The position numbers and the translations under genes are program-made. From a virus, in IMG/VR virus record IMGVR_UViG_3300001593_000005, positions 19,244 through 83,243 of that record: DNA of 64,000 nucleotides; one strand, given 5' to 3'. The number at the start of each line of letters is the position of its first letter. Positions within the stretch are counted from its first letter, which is position 1. Below the pieces are notes generated by a model. The model was not told the origin of the DNA, searched no databases, and was given only the letters and a program-made list of their open reading frames with translations. This document shows positions 7,644 to 15,318 of this stretch, in pieces.

Positions 7644-7778
7644 ACCCCCGTACGCCGGTCAGGCGGCTGCTGCCGCTGTAGCTCGGGGTGGTGCTGGCGG
7701 GCCGCGGCAGGAAACCCCGGATATCCGGATTGCCGTAGCAGGCCAGACGCCGGGTACGGGGGGTTTGCGGGTGCCGGG

Positions 7779-8075
7779 TCAGCTGGCGTCGCCGTCCAGG
7801 AGCAGCCCGGCGATCCGGGCCGCCTCCGCCACGGCGGCCTCGGCTTCGGTGACGAGCTCGCTGACCGTCCCGCCCGCGGCGGGGTCAGCCTGCTTCGCGA
7901 GGGCGGCGACCAGGGTCGCGAGCCGGGTCAGGACAGGTGCCTGGGCGACGGCTGCCTGCAGTGCCTTCCGGGTGTCCGCTTCGACGGCCTCGATGCGGGG
8001 GCCGGCGTCTTTCTCGAACCAGGCCCTGATCCGGGCGGCGAGTCCTTCAGGGAGCGGGGTGACAGGTGCGGTCAC
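7779..8075 (-). CDS. Small helical protein, unknown
   Basis: 98 residues from GTG 8075. The sequence is almost entirely alpha-helical, with repeated Ala/Leu spacing (RIRAWFEKDAGPRIEAVEAD, LATLVAALAKQ). It lies between the tail-fibre and peptidase genes and is transcribed with them. No motif or membrane segment was found. It may be a structural or chaperone-like protein. Confidence 0.55.
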   Translation of the reverse strand: MTAPVTPLPEGLAARIRAWFEKDAGPRIEAVEADTRKALQAAVAQAPVLTRLATLVAALAKQADPAAGGTVSELVTEAEAAVAEAARIAGLLLDGDAS

Positions 8076-8135
8076 GGGGGCAGGTTCCTTCCGTGCGGGA
8101 CAATGAGGGGGTTTGCGCAGATGCCGGCGGCTGTC

Positions 8136-8888
8136 TCAGGCCGCTAGCCGGTCCAGGTCTGCGGTGAGGGCTGCGACGGCGATGCCGTGGCCGTCGGTGC
8201 CGGCGGTGGTGATCTCGCCGGTCATGACGGCCCAGGCCTCGTCGGAGAGGTAATGCCAGGCGCTGTAGGCGATCGGCTGGACCGTTCCCCAGGTGATCGC
8301 GTACAGGAATTCGGAATCGTATCCGGCGATGATGACGCAGTGGCCGCCGAGTTCCTCGCTGCCGAGGGTGTCGAGGGTCCACGGCTGCCCCGCGTCCGTG
8401 GCCGTCATCATCCCCTGTGTCACGGTTATCCCCGTATAGGCCCAGTTGTACGAACTGACAGCGAACTGGAGCGTGGGAATGTCATGGACCCCGACCGGTG
8501 CATACGCCCCGACGGTGTGCCCGTAGAACTTCTGCGCCCGGACGTAAGCCAGGTACTGGGACAGGACGACACCGGTGTCCTGCCCGCCGGTGTACCGCAG
8601 GTAGTAGTCCACGACCTGGCCGGAGTCCGGGAATGCCTCCTTCTCGGCGGTGTCGGCCGCGTTCAGAAGGAACCCGTGGTCCAGGCCGGCCGGCCCGCAG
8701 TTCCCGACACCCTGCGGCGCGACCGTGCAGGACGGGTCCGGACCATTGCCCAGCATCCCCCACGCAAGGTCAGGTACCGGCACCTTCGCCGGGGCCTTAG
8801 GGAGGGAGCCGGCAGCGTAGAAGGTCAGGTCACGCAGTCCGGCTGGCATGAGCGCCGGGAGACGGCCGAGAAGACGGGCAGCAGGCAC
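8136..8888 (-). CDS. Papain-fold cysteine peptidase-like protein
   Basis: 250 residues from GTG 8888, with GGAGG upstream. The motif Q59-GVGN-C64-GPAG resembles the oxyanion Gln and nucleophile Cys of papain-type peptidases. H183 in GGHCVIIAGYD and the following ITWG match the catalytic His and downstream Trp-Gly. Many Streptomyces-group phages carry such a protein near tail or lysis genes. Whether it cleaves peptidoglycan peptides, processes a virion protein or is degenerate cannot be told from sequence. The adjacent GH25 lysozyme suggests a role with lysis or entry. Confidence 0.75.
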   Translation of the reverse strand: MPAARLLGRLPALMPAGLRDLTFYAAGSLPKAPAKVPVPDLAWGMLGNGPDPSCTVAPQGVGNCGPAGLDHGFLLNAADTAEKEAFPDSGQVVDYYLRYTGGQDTGVVLSQYLAYVRAQKFYGHTVGAYAPVGVHDIPTLQFAVSSYNWAYTGITVTQGMMTATDAGQPWTLDTLGSEELGGHCVIIAGYDSEFLYAITWGTVQPIAYSAWHYLSDEAWAVMTGEITTAGTDGHGIAVAALTADLDRLAA

Positions 8889-8958
8889 GCTGGAACCTCC
8901 GGAGCAGATGGGGGGAATGAGGACACGAGCCGGTGCCAGGTCACGGCGGTGTTCAAGG

Positions 8959-9654
8959 TCACCGGGGAGAACCCGGCTTCGGGGTGACTGGGGCAGGGAC
9001 GGTCAGGGCGGCGAGCTCGGCGGATGACCCGTGGTACGCGGAGCAGTCACATGAGCCGATTCCCGGTACCGGGTACGACGCCGTGAACTGCCACATCTGG
9101 TGCGGGAATGCGGGCTCGTCCTGCTGGTACGCGGCGACCCACTGCGGCTGCAGGCGCTTCGCCTCGGCGAAGTCCAGGCCCGAGTACAGCCACGGGCCCC
9201 CGGCCGGGGTCCGGGCCAGCTGCGGGTACGCGGCGAGGATCTCTGCCCGCCACGCCTCCCACACTGCGGCCTGGTCCCCGTCGCCTGTCTCCAGGTCGGC
9301 GATCGGGAGCTCACCGGGACGCAGCGGCCCCAGCAGGCTGGCGAGGGCACGGGCCTGGCCGGCGGGGTCCTGGCCGGGGACGAGGAACTGGTAGATGCCG
9401 AGGAAGACCGCGCCGCCGGCGTGGAGGTCCCCGCGGCGGGCACCGCCGTACCAGGCGCCGTCGTCCATGTCCTCGCCGTACATCGCCCGGATGATCACTG
9501 CCTTGGACCAGGCGAGATAGACCGGGTCATCGACGTCGGGCTGGAACCCGGACACGTCCGCGAGCAGGATGCTGCGGGTACTGTCCAGTGCCGGGATGCC
9601 GCGTGGTTCCCCGCCGGCCCGCAGGACGGCCGGTCTTGCGTCAGTGACTGGCAT
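8959..9654 (-). CDS. Endolysin, GH25 lysozyme (muramidase)
   Basis: 231 residues. The GH25 fold is recognised from D33 (LADVSGFQPDVD), the strand-helix pattern VIIRAMYGE, FLGIYQFLVPGQDP, and the catalytic pair D120-L-E122 in IADLETGDG. GH25 enzymes cut the MurNAc-GlcNAc bond of peptidoglycan. The C-terminal 20-30 residues are Pro-rich and no cell-wall-binding domain is obvious. It is the first gene of the minus-strand tail/lysis group here and is divergent from the gene at 9723. Confidence 0.9.
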   Translation of the reverse strand: MPVTDARPAVLRAGGEPRGIPALDSTRSILLADVSGFQPDVDDPVYLAWSKAVIIRAMYGEDMDDGAWYGGARRGDLHAGGAVFLGIYQFLVPGQDPAGQARALASLLGPLRPGELPIADLETGDGDQAAVWEAWRAEILAAYPQLARTPAGGPWLYSGLDFAEAKRLQPQWVAAYQQDEPAFPHQMWQFTASYPVPGIGSCDCSAYHGSSAELAALTVPAPVTPKPGSPR

Positions 9655-9710
9655 GGTCAGCCTGCCCCCTCTGGTTTGTCGTGGTACCCGGAAATGTCAT
9701 ACCCGTGCCG

Positions 9711-9716
9711 TAGCGT
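9711..9716 (+). promoter_or_regulatory. -10-like hexamer of a leaderless promoter
   Basis: TAGCGT fits the actinobacterial TANNNT -10 pattern and ends six bases before ATG 9723. That spacing places the expected transcript start at the initiation codon. No ribosome-binding site separates them. Confidence 0.5.
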
Positions 9717-9722
9717 GGCCTC

Positions 9723-10073
9723 ATGGATACGCTGCCTGACACGGACCGGCGAGTAGAGCCGCTCTGGCCCGAGCTGGATGAGCCCGAGGTGCCGTACACG
9801 GTCACCGTCGACCTCGAGCTGCCCCCCGGCGACGCCGGAGCCGGGCACCTCGAAAGATTCGTCGCCGGGGTCCGGGCGTTCGAGCGGCTCGCGCAGCTCG
9901 AGGAATCCCTGATCGTCATCACGCCGGTCGCCCGCGCCCAGGTGACGGTGCCGGGCCGGTCCGGGCCACGCGCGATGGAGAGCGTGCTCGCGGCGGTCGC
10001 GGAGATCGCCGGGGACTGGCTCCGGGTCAAGGAGGTCCGTGGCGAGCTCGCCCCGCCGCCCGCCCGCGCCTAG
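9723..10073 (+). CDS. Unknown small acidic protein
   Basis: 116 residues. The first half contains a regular strand (YTVTVDLELPP), followed by helices (AGHLERFVAGVRAFERLAQLEESL, AMESVLAAVAEIAGDWLRV). I do not recognise it. It runs opposite to the adjacent endolysin, appears leaderless, and is followed by a hairpin. It is probably an early or regulatory gene. Confidence 0.65.
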   Translation: MDTLPDTDRRVEPLWPELDEPEVPYTVTVDLELPPGDAGAGHLERFVAGVRAFERLAQLEESLIVITPVARAQVTVPGRSGPRAMESVLAAVAEIAGDWLRVKEVRGELAPPPARA

Positions 10074-10088
10074 TCAGGTCAGCAGGCC

Positions 10089-10117
10089 CGCGAAGCCGAG
10101 CGGGGCTAGGCTTCGCG
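10089..10117 (+). terminator. Hairpin after the gene at 9723
   Basis: CGCGAAGCC (10089-10097) pairs perfectly with GGCTTCGCG (10109-10117) around an 11-base loop, 16 bases after the stop codon. No T-run follows. Confidence 0.55.
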
Positions 10118-10133
10118 CCGGCAAGCTGGTTAC

Positions 10134-10316
10134 ATGGATAAGCGCGATGAGCGGGTCAATTTCATGGCCAAGCTGCCCCGTGATCTCCACCGCTGGCTCA
10201 AGATCACAGCGGCGGAACGCGGTACCGACATGAACTCTGTCCTCGTTGACGCTCTTAAGGCGACTGCCGGACATTCGGCGCCCTTGACGACGATGAGGAG
10301 CCGCTGTGACCCTTGA
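10134..10316 (+). CDS. Ribbon-helix-helix (Arc/HicB-like) DNA-binding protein
   Basis: 60 residues. The core VNFMAKLPRDLHRWLKITAAERGTDMNSVLVDAL has the strand-helix-helix pattern of Arc/MetJ/HicB-type ribbon-helix-helix domains: alternating residues in the strand, then two amphipathic helices with a Gly turn. It overlaps the next gene by 11 bases. No toxin-like partner is evident, so a transcriptional regulator is as likely as an antitoxin. Confidence 0.7.
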   Translation: MDKRDERVNFMAKLPRDLHRWLKITAAERGTDMNSVLVDALKATAGHSAPLTTMRSRCDP

Positions 10317-10707
10317 TGAGGTGATCGCGGCGAGGATGCCGGCCGGGACGATGGTCTACTACTGCCCGTTCGCCGACTGGGTGCACCCGCAGGCACCGAT
10401 GACCACAGAAGAGATCGCGGCCAGCTTCAGCCGCTCGGTCGCCGAGGTGCTCGGCGAGCGGCTGGCCGAGGCCGAAGGGGCGATCAAGGCTCACCTTGAG
10501 ACCCACACGCTGCTGGAGTGGCTGACACGGTGCCAGCATCTGGAGGGTCAGGTGGCCACCGCGAACACCCGCGCCGGCGAGATCGTCCAGCACGCCCCGG
10601 CGATCCTGTCCGCCCTGCATCTCGCTCTGGCGAACGCGGAAGGCCCGGAACTCGCCCGGCCCTACCGTGAGGCACTGGACGCTACCGGATGGGACAAGAG
10701 GCTCTAG
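10306..10707 (+). CDS. Unknown helical protein
   Basis: 133 residues from GTG 10306, overlapping the ribbon-helix-helix gene. The sequence begins with TLDEVIAARMPAGTMVYYCPF and is then helical (IAASFSRSVAEVLGERLAEAEGAIKAHLETHTLLEWL). It is converging with, and slightly overlapping, the minus-strand membrane-protein gene ending at 10704. No known domain was recognised. Confidence 0.6.
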   Translation: MTLDEVIAARMPAGTMVYYCPFADWVHPQAPMTTEEIAASFSRSVAEVLGERLAEAEGAIKAHLETHTLLEWLTRCQHLEGQVATANTRAGEIVQHAPAILSALHLALANAEGPELARPYREALDATGWDKRL

Positions 10708-11339
10708 CGGATCGGGGCTTCACCCGGATTGTCCCCGCTGCCGGGGTTGCGGTGCTGCCGTCCGAGCGTGTGCTTCTGCACCTCTGCGGCGAACGCGGCC
10801 CCGTCAATGTCGAGCCCGGTCGTGGTCTGGTGCGTGACCGCGGGGACGGTGACAGGGGCGGGCTGCGCGAGTGCTGCCCGGACCTGCTCGGTCAGTGCCG
10901 TGTTCGCGGTGAGCTGCTCAAGGATGGCGAGGATCTTGTCATCCTGTGCCGCGAGGTGCGCGGCCTGCTCGGACTGGCCGTGGAGCAGCAACTCGACGTC
11001 ATCGAACTGCCGCTTGTTCATCTTGTCGGTAGCCTCAGCGAGGACAGCGGCACCCACGATGATGATCGGGAGCAGCACCAGCTGTATGAACTGCGAGCTG
11101 GCCCACTGGACGAACCCGGCCGCCCCGCCGTGCAAACCCGCGGGAAGGCCATAGAACGCCAGTGCGCAAAATGCGTATGCACACCACATAGTCCCTACCC
11201 CGCGCGTCACAATTACCGCAGCGCGGGTGTTGAAGCGGACGACGGGATTCGCACCCGGGTTCGCCCCGCCGACCTTCACGGGGCCGTTCTCCGCGCGGTG
11301 CTTCAGGTGCGGATGGGGGACGTGCTGGTACAGGCTCAC
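10704..11339 (-). CDS. Phage membrane protein with helical tail
   Basis: 211 residues from GTG 11339. Two hydrophobic segments (around residues 50-68 and 84-106, the latter with LVLLPIIIVGAAVLA) are followed by a charged helical region (TDKMNKRQFDDVELLLHGQSEQAAHLAAQDDKILAIL) likely to form a coiled coil. This layout recurs in actinophage genomes near lysis genes. A holin-associated or superinfection role is possible but not shown. Confidence 0.6.
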   Translation of the reverse strand: MSLYQHVPHPHLKHRAENGPVKVGGANPGANPVVRFNTRAAVIVTRGVGTMWCAYAFCALAFYGLPAGLHGGAAGFVQWASSQFIQLVLLPIIIVGAAVLAEATDKMNKRQFDDVELLLHGQSEQAAHLAAQDDKILAILEQLTANTALTEQVRAALAQPAPVTVPAVTHQTTTGLDIDGAAFAAEVQKHTLGRQHRNPGSGDNPGEAPIR

Positions 11340-11370
11340 GGGGCCTCTCCTCGGTGCTGCTTGTCGGGGG

Positions 11371-11736
11371 TCACGCCGGACCCAGCTCGCCGTCCCGGAG
11401 CCAGTAGTGCCCTCCCGGGCATGTGCCGTGCTTCCATCCGCCGCACCCGAGCGACGGCGTGAGCGTCGGCTTCTCCTCGGTGCCGCTGTTCACCCACCGC
11501 GGCGCATCCCACCCGCTGACCGGCTGGTCGCCCATCTGCCCGTACAGCCAGCGGCCACAGCCGGGGCAGAGCCAGGAAAACGAGCGGTGGCCGCCCGCAG
11601 CAGGCCACCACACGAACAGGGAAGTGCCCCGCACGGCCTGCTCGCCGAGCTCGAAGTCGTCGCGTGAAAGCCCCGATGAACGGAAGCGCTTGTTCCGCCC
11701 GGCCATCTCCTCCGCGGAAATAACCAGTACCTTCAC
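11371..11736 (-). CDS. DUF6527-like small zinc-binding protein
   Basis: 121 residues from GTG 11736. The C-terminal half has the pattern of DUF6527: SFSWLCPGCGRW, then PRWVNSGTEEKPTLTPSLGCGGWKHGTCPGGHYWLRDGEL, with paired Cys residues and the final H-x-W-L-x-D-G-E segment. Function of the family is unknown. Its start overlaps the stop of the zincin gene by four bases, so the two are translationally coupled. Confidence 0.7.
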   Translation of the reverse strand: MKVLVISAEEMAGRNKRFRSSGLSRDDFELGEQAVRGTSLFVWWPAAGGHRSFSWLCPGCGRWLYGQMGDQPVSGWDAPRWVNSGTEEKPTLTPSLGCGGWKHGTCPGGHYWLRDGELGPA

Positions 11737-12425
11737 CGGGGCGCCCCGGCTAGCCCGGCTAGTGCCGCATCCCACCAGTCGCGGACTGCTGGTATCCGCT
11801 CGGGCCGGGTGATGCCGGGGTGGGGCCAGAACTCTGCCTCGAGCCCGCAGACCAGGATCCGGAAGTCGTCGGCGAAGATCTCGCAGGCCGAGTCGTGCCA
11901 GGTGCCGCCGTCGCCGTGGTGGACGCTGGAGGCGGGCAGGCCCCGGACGGCGGCGTATTCCTGGTAGAGCGGATCCGCGCTGGCGACGTTCTTCGCCCCG
12001 TCGCCGCGGAGGCTGTTCAGCATGCAGGCGACGTTGTGGCCGTACTCGTGCCCCGTCAGGTGCCTTGTCATCGCCGGGTGCGGCGGGATCCGCTTCCCCG
12101 ACATCAGGATCAGGCCGGTCCGCTCGGCGACCCATTCCCCGCTGACGTAGCGGCCTTCCTCGATGTTGGAGTGGCCGTTGGACCTGGAGTTCTCCTCCCG
12201 GTCCGCGAGATAGCAGTGGACATCCCACAGCGGCGGGCAGCATGCCTGGACATGGGCTGCGGCAGCGACGGCGGTGTCCCGGTCGTGGGGGTAGGCGGGG
12301 AAAGGATCGAACCTGCACGTGAACGCGTACCGGTCCGGAGGGCACCACGCCACCTCCGACCCGGAACGGAACTCCCACCGGCCCTCCCGGGTCACGTCGA
12401 GGTCATGGACGACGATGCCGGGCAT
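11733..12425 (-). CDS. HExxH zinc metallopeptidase-like protein
   Basis: 230 residues from ATG 12425. The motif H126-E-Y-G-H130 lies in a helix (RHLTGHEYGHNVACMLN), and downstream DSACEIFADDFR could provide the third zinc ligand, as in several zincin families. The N-terminal third is beta-rich. No signal peptide is apparent. Targets are unknown; in a phage this could be an anti-host protease or a virion-processing enzyme. The longer open frame to 12713 is low-complexity and unlikely to be translated. Confidence 0.7.
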   Translation of the reverse strand: MPGIVVHDLDVTREGRWEFRSGSEVAWCPPDRYAFTCRFDPFPAYPHDRDTAVAAAAHVQACCPPLWDVHCYLADREENSRSNGHSNIEEGRYVSGEWVAERTGLILMSGKRIPPHPAMTRHLTGHEYGHNVACMLNSLRGDGAKNVASADPLYQEYAAVRGLPASSVHHGDGGTWHDSACEIFADDFRILVCGLEAEFWPHPGITRPERIPAVRDWWDAALAGLAGAPR

Positions 12426-12523
12426 CACTGCACCCGCCTTCCCGTGAGCTGTAAGGTGGGTGTCCGCCGCCGCTGGCGGCATGCGGGATGAATCCGCAGG
12501 AAGGCAGAAGGGGGTGCGGTGCC

Positions 12524-13213
12524 GTGACGTTCTTTTCCTCGGACACGCACTTCTGCCACGGCCTCGTCGCCGGCAAGCGCGGCTTCGCGTCGTCAGCTGA
12601 GCATGATGATGAGGTGATACGGCGGTGGAACTCCGTCGTCCGCGCCGAGGACATGGTGTGGCATGTCGGTGACGTCGGCCTGGGGAACGACACGCAGGTG
12701 CTGGAACGGGCATCCCGCCTGAACGGCCGCAAGCACCTGGTCCCCGGGAAGCATGACCGCTGCTGGCCTGGCCACACTGACTCGCGGAAGCATCAGCGGC
12801 GCTGGCTTGAGGTATTCGAGTCGGTGCAGGCGTTCGCCAGGGTCAGGCTCGGGGCACGGATGGTGCTGCTCTCCCACTACCCGTACGAGGGCGACCATAC
12901 GGACGAGGACCGCGCCACCCAGTACCGGCTCCGGGACGAGGGCAGGTGGCTGCTCCACGGCCACCTGCACCAGCAGCGGAGACTAGGACCTGACCCGCGG
13001 TACCTGACGATGATGAACCCTCTCGACGGCTCGGGACTGGTCAGCCCGCGCGGCCGGGAAGTGCACGTCGGGCTTGACGCGTGGGACCTGCGGCCCGCCA
13101 GCGAAGCTGACGTCATCGGCGTGATACGCGGATACGAGGACAGCCAGGTGCCGGACGAGGAGACCTCGGCGGCCGTGCTGGCCCGGCTCGCCGAGGTACG
13201 GTCGCAGCGGTAG
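12524..13213 (+). CDS. Calcineurin-like metallophosphoesterase
   Basis: About 229 residues. GTG 12524 starts immediately before FFSSDTHFCHG, and AGAAGGGGG lies upstream. Metal-binding motifs are D7-x-H9, GDVGLGND, GKHD (in place of the usual GNHD), SHYPY and HGHLH, in the usual order. Such enzymes cleave phosphomono- or diesters; small phage members may act on nucleic acid ends or signalling nucleotides. It is transcribed away from the zincin gene. Confidence 0.85.
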   Translation: MTFFSSDTHFCHGLVAGKRGFASSAEHDDEVIRRWNSVVRAEDMVWHVGDVGLGNDTQVLERASRLNGRKHLVPGKHDRCWPGHTDSRKHQRRWLEVFESVQAFARVRLGARMVLLSHYPYEGDHTDEDRATQYRLRDEGRWLLHGHLHQQRRLGPDPRYLTMMNPLDGSGLVSPRGREVHVGLDAWDLRPASEADVIGVIRGYEDSQVPDEETSAAVLARLAEVRSQR

Positions 13214-13267
13214 CGCACCGTGCTGGCCATTCCATGGCTGCTGGCCGCGCGCTGTACCTGAGGGCCG

Positions 13268-13822
13268 TTACCTTGCTGCGGCGATGAGGCCGTGCACGTA
13301 CTGGCTAGCCTCCCAGTCAGAATGGGACGCCGTATGCGCCCCGGCCGGCCCCCGGTGATGGAAGGCGCACAGCCAGCGGAAGTTCGCGTCCGACTCGACC
13401 CACGCCCCCACTGCGGCCGGATCTGAGATGCCGGGGTAGTCCTTCTCCAGCGCGGCCAGATCCACGCCGTTCTGCAAGCTGAACTCCACGACATGATGGT
13501 GGAGCTCCAGCCCCGGCTGCTCGCCATCCTCGGCCGGCGGCGGGCACGGCTGCATCTGGGCATCCCGGCAGTCCCCGAACCCGATCCGCTCGCCGATGAA
13601 GCACCGCGCCGTGGCCCGGTACTGGCGGTGGTAGTGGTCAAAGTCCGCATAATGCGGGTCGGCGGTTCGTGCTGGGTGCGGCGGGAAATGCATCACGTAG
13701 TGATGAGTCTCGGCCTGCTGGTGCGCGGCCACCTCCTTGCCGAGCTGGGGAGCGCTCACCCCCGCCGCCTTGAGGGTGGCGGCATCCGCAGCGAATTGCG
13801 CGGCGCCATCGGGACGTGCCAT
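13268..13822 (-). CDS. HNH-like nuclease-fold protein
   Basis: 184 residues from ATG 13822 (AAGGGG six bases upstream). The segment GLELHHHVVEFSLQNG and later NFRWLCAFHHRGPAGAH fit the ends of a beta-beta-alpha metal HNH domain, in which the first His pair and a final HH bind metal. The Asn of the classical motif is plausible in NFRWL. A Cys pair (DCRDAQMQPC) precedes it. Could be a nicking enzyme or packaging-associated nuclease, although it lies far from the terminase. Confidence 0.6.
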   Translation of the reverse strand: MARPDGAAQFAADAATLKAAGVSAPQLGKEVAAHQQAETHHYVMHFPPHPARTADPHYADFDHYHRQYRATARCFIGERIGFGDCRDAQMQPCPPPAEDGEQPGLELHHHVVEFSLQNGVDLAALEKDYPGISDPAAVGAWVESDANFRWLCAFHHRGPAGAHTASHSDWEASQYVHGLIAAAR

Positions 13823-13865
13823 CACTCACCCCTTGACATCGGTAGGCCAGTCCGCCGGCAGGCTG

Positions 13866-14264
13866 TCAGGTCGGCGGCAGTTTCCCGGCCAGGAGTGCCC
13901 GGCAGTCTGTGGCCTGCACGACGCCGTGAATCGCCAGGGAAAGCCGGTAGCCGTACGACTTCGACAGCGGCACCCCGGTAGCGGACTGCTGGGCGAACAC
14001 GGCCCCGGTGCTCGCGTTGTCAAGGCCCACTAGCGCCACGCAGATTGCGCGGGCCTGCTGCTGCCGCTGCTCGGACACGGTGCTGTCGTGCTGGTCCCGC
14101 GCGGCCCAGAACAAGCCGGCCCCGGCGAGGAGGACGGCGATGGCGAACAGGACGACCAGGGAGCGGCGGATGGAGCCGCTGAGGCCAGCCGCGCCCTTCT
14201 CGCCGCGCTTCCCCTCCGGTCCTGCCGGACCCTGCACCGCCAGCCGCTCGTCCCGCTCATTCAC
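13866..14264 (-). CDS. Single-pass membrane protein with collagen-like leader
   Basis: 132 residues from GTG 14264. The cytoplasmic N-terminus has a short Gly-x-x stretch (GPAGPEGKRGEKGAAGLSG), then one membrane helix (LVVLFAIAVLLAGAGLFWAA, residues about 36-55). The rest would lie outside the membrane. It overlaps the preceding gene by eight bases. A lysis accessory (spanin-like or holin regulator) is possible from position. Confidence 0.6.
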   Translation of the reverse strand: MNERDERLAVQGPAGPEGKRGEKGAAGLSGSIRRSLVVLFAIAVLLAGAGLFWAARDQHDSTVSEQRQQQARAICVALVGLDNASTGAVFAQQSATGVPLSKSYGYRLSLAIHGVVQATDCRALLAGKLPPT

Positions 14265-14523
14265 CTGCGGACGCCTCCTGCGGCTCGGACGAAGACGGCG
14301 ATCCAGGCGGCGGCGATGCAGGCGAGGAATCCGGCGGACCGGAGCCGGGCAGCAGCGCTTTCACGTGCTCGACCGCGGCCGGGGCGGTCAGGCCCAGTCC
14401 CGTCCACAGCAGCGGCGTTGACGGGTGCGCACTGAGCACCTGCACGATGATCACGCCCATCCCGGTGCCGGTCAGCAGGACGTCCCTCAGAAGCGGCCAC
14501 CATCGACTCCACGAGGCCATCAC
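14257..14523 (-). CDS. Holin candidate (small membrane protein)
   Basis: 88 residues (GTG 14523 or ATG 14520). Two hydrophobic segments (LLTGTGMGVIIVQVLSA and LLWTGLGLTAPAAVEHVKALLP) are followed by a Pro/Ser-rich acidic tail. Size and topology fit actinophage holin-like proteins. It overlaps the following membrane-protein gene. The endolysin is about 5 kb away, so the assignment rests only on topology. Confidence 0.5.
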   Translation of the reverse strand: MMASWSRWWPLLRDVLLTGTGMGVIIVQVLSAHPSTPLLWTGLGLTAPAAVEHVKALLPGSGPPDSSPASPPPGSPSSSEPQEASAGE

Positions 14524-14620
14524 GCTCTTTTCCGCAGTCGGGCCCGCGCGCGAGGTCCAGGCGCCGGGTGGTTAGAGGGGGGTCTGGTCGCCGGGTGTGA
14601 TCATCGCGGCCGGCCGTTTC

Positions 14621-14644
14621 CCGCTGTCGCCGCGGCGACAGCGG
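14621..14644. promoter_or_regulatory. Perfect 24-bp palindrome in a divergent intergenic region
   Basis: CCGCTGTCGCCG followed by CGGCGACAGCGG is a perfect palindrome with no spacer. It lies between the minus-strand gene starting at 14523 and the plus-strand gene starting at 14727. A dimeric operator or cruciform-forming site is plausible. Confidence 0.5.
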
Positions 14645-14726
14645 GGTATGCCAGGGATCGGGGGATGGACAGCGGGCCCGTCGCCACGATGTGATGGGGA
14701 GTGGTGCGGGAACGGGAGGGCTGGCG

Positions 14727-15032
14727 ATGACAGGGCAGGGCGGCAGCGGCACGGCGGTGACCGGTAACCGGGTGTACACGGTTAGTGCCGGTGCCCGGAA
14801 CGCGGCGTGGCTGGCGACGCAGTCCGGGACCGGGGGGATCACCGACAACGGGGACGGCACGGCCAGTTTCGGGCTGCCCGTCATGCGGGAGCTGCGGGAC
14901 CTGCCCGACGAGCAGGACGGCTACGTAGACCCGACCGGGATCATCTGGATCGCCGGCACCGGATACCCAGTCATCTCGGCGCGCTTACAGACTCACCGGG
15001 ACCGCGGGCGGGTCAGGCGGGCACGACGATGA
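14727..15032 (+). CDS. Unknown small protein
   Basis: 101 residues from ATG 14727, chosen because GGGAACGGGAGGG precedes it by six bases. It is Gly/Thr-rich at first, then carries a beta-rich body (NRVYTVSAGARNAAW, TGIIWIAGTGYPVIS). It overlaps the end of the convergent FHA gene by 20 bases. No family recognised. Confidence 0.5.
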   Translation: MTGQGGSGTAVTGNRVYTVSAGARNAAWLATQSGTGGITDNGDGTASFGLPVMRELRDLPDEQDGYVDPTGIIWIAGTGYPVISARLQTHRDRGRVRRARR

Positions 15033-15291
15033 GGACGGTCCGGCCGATCGTCACCCGGTCACCCCTGGCCAGCACCTGGTGCCCCCAGACCCGCCGCCCG
15101 TTCACCCAGGTGCCGTTCATCGACCCGAGATCCTCGACCGTCCACCCGCCATCACCGGGCCTGAAAGCGGCGTGACGCGGGGACGCATACGGGTCAGCTA
15201 CGGCAAGCGTCCCGGACCGGCCGGCCGTGAAAGCCTCACCGAACACGCTGGTACCGTCCTGCACCTGGACTACGAGGGCACCTGGTTCCAC
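15013..15291 (-). CDS. Stand-alone FHA-domain protein
   Basis: 92 residues from GTG 15291, with GAGGA upstream. It is essentially one FHA domain: G24-R25-S, the S37-P-R-H40 loop, and N59-G60-T, followed by L-x-x-G-D-x-V-x-I-G. These are the phosphothreonine-binding landmarks of FHA domains. Such domains read Ser/Thr kinase signalling in actinobacteria. A phage copy could titrate or redirect host phosphoproteins. No kinase is seen in the window. Confidence 0.85.
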   Translation of the reverse strand: MEPGALVVQVQDGTSVFGEAFTAGRSGTLAVADPYASPRHAAFRPGDGGWTVEDLGSMNGTWVNGRRVWGHQVLARGDRVTIGRTVLIVVPA

Positions 15292-15318
15292 TGCTGTTCC
15301 TCACTCGATCTGCCCTGG

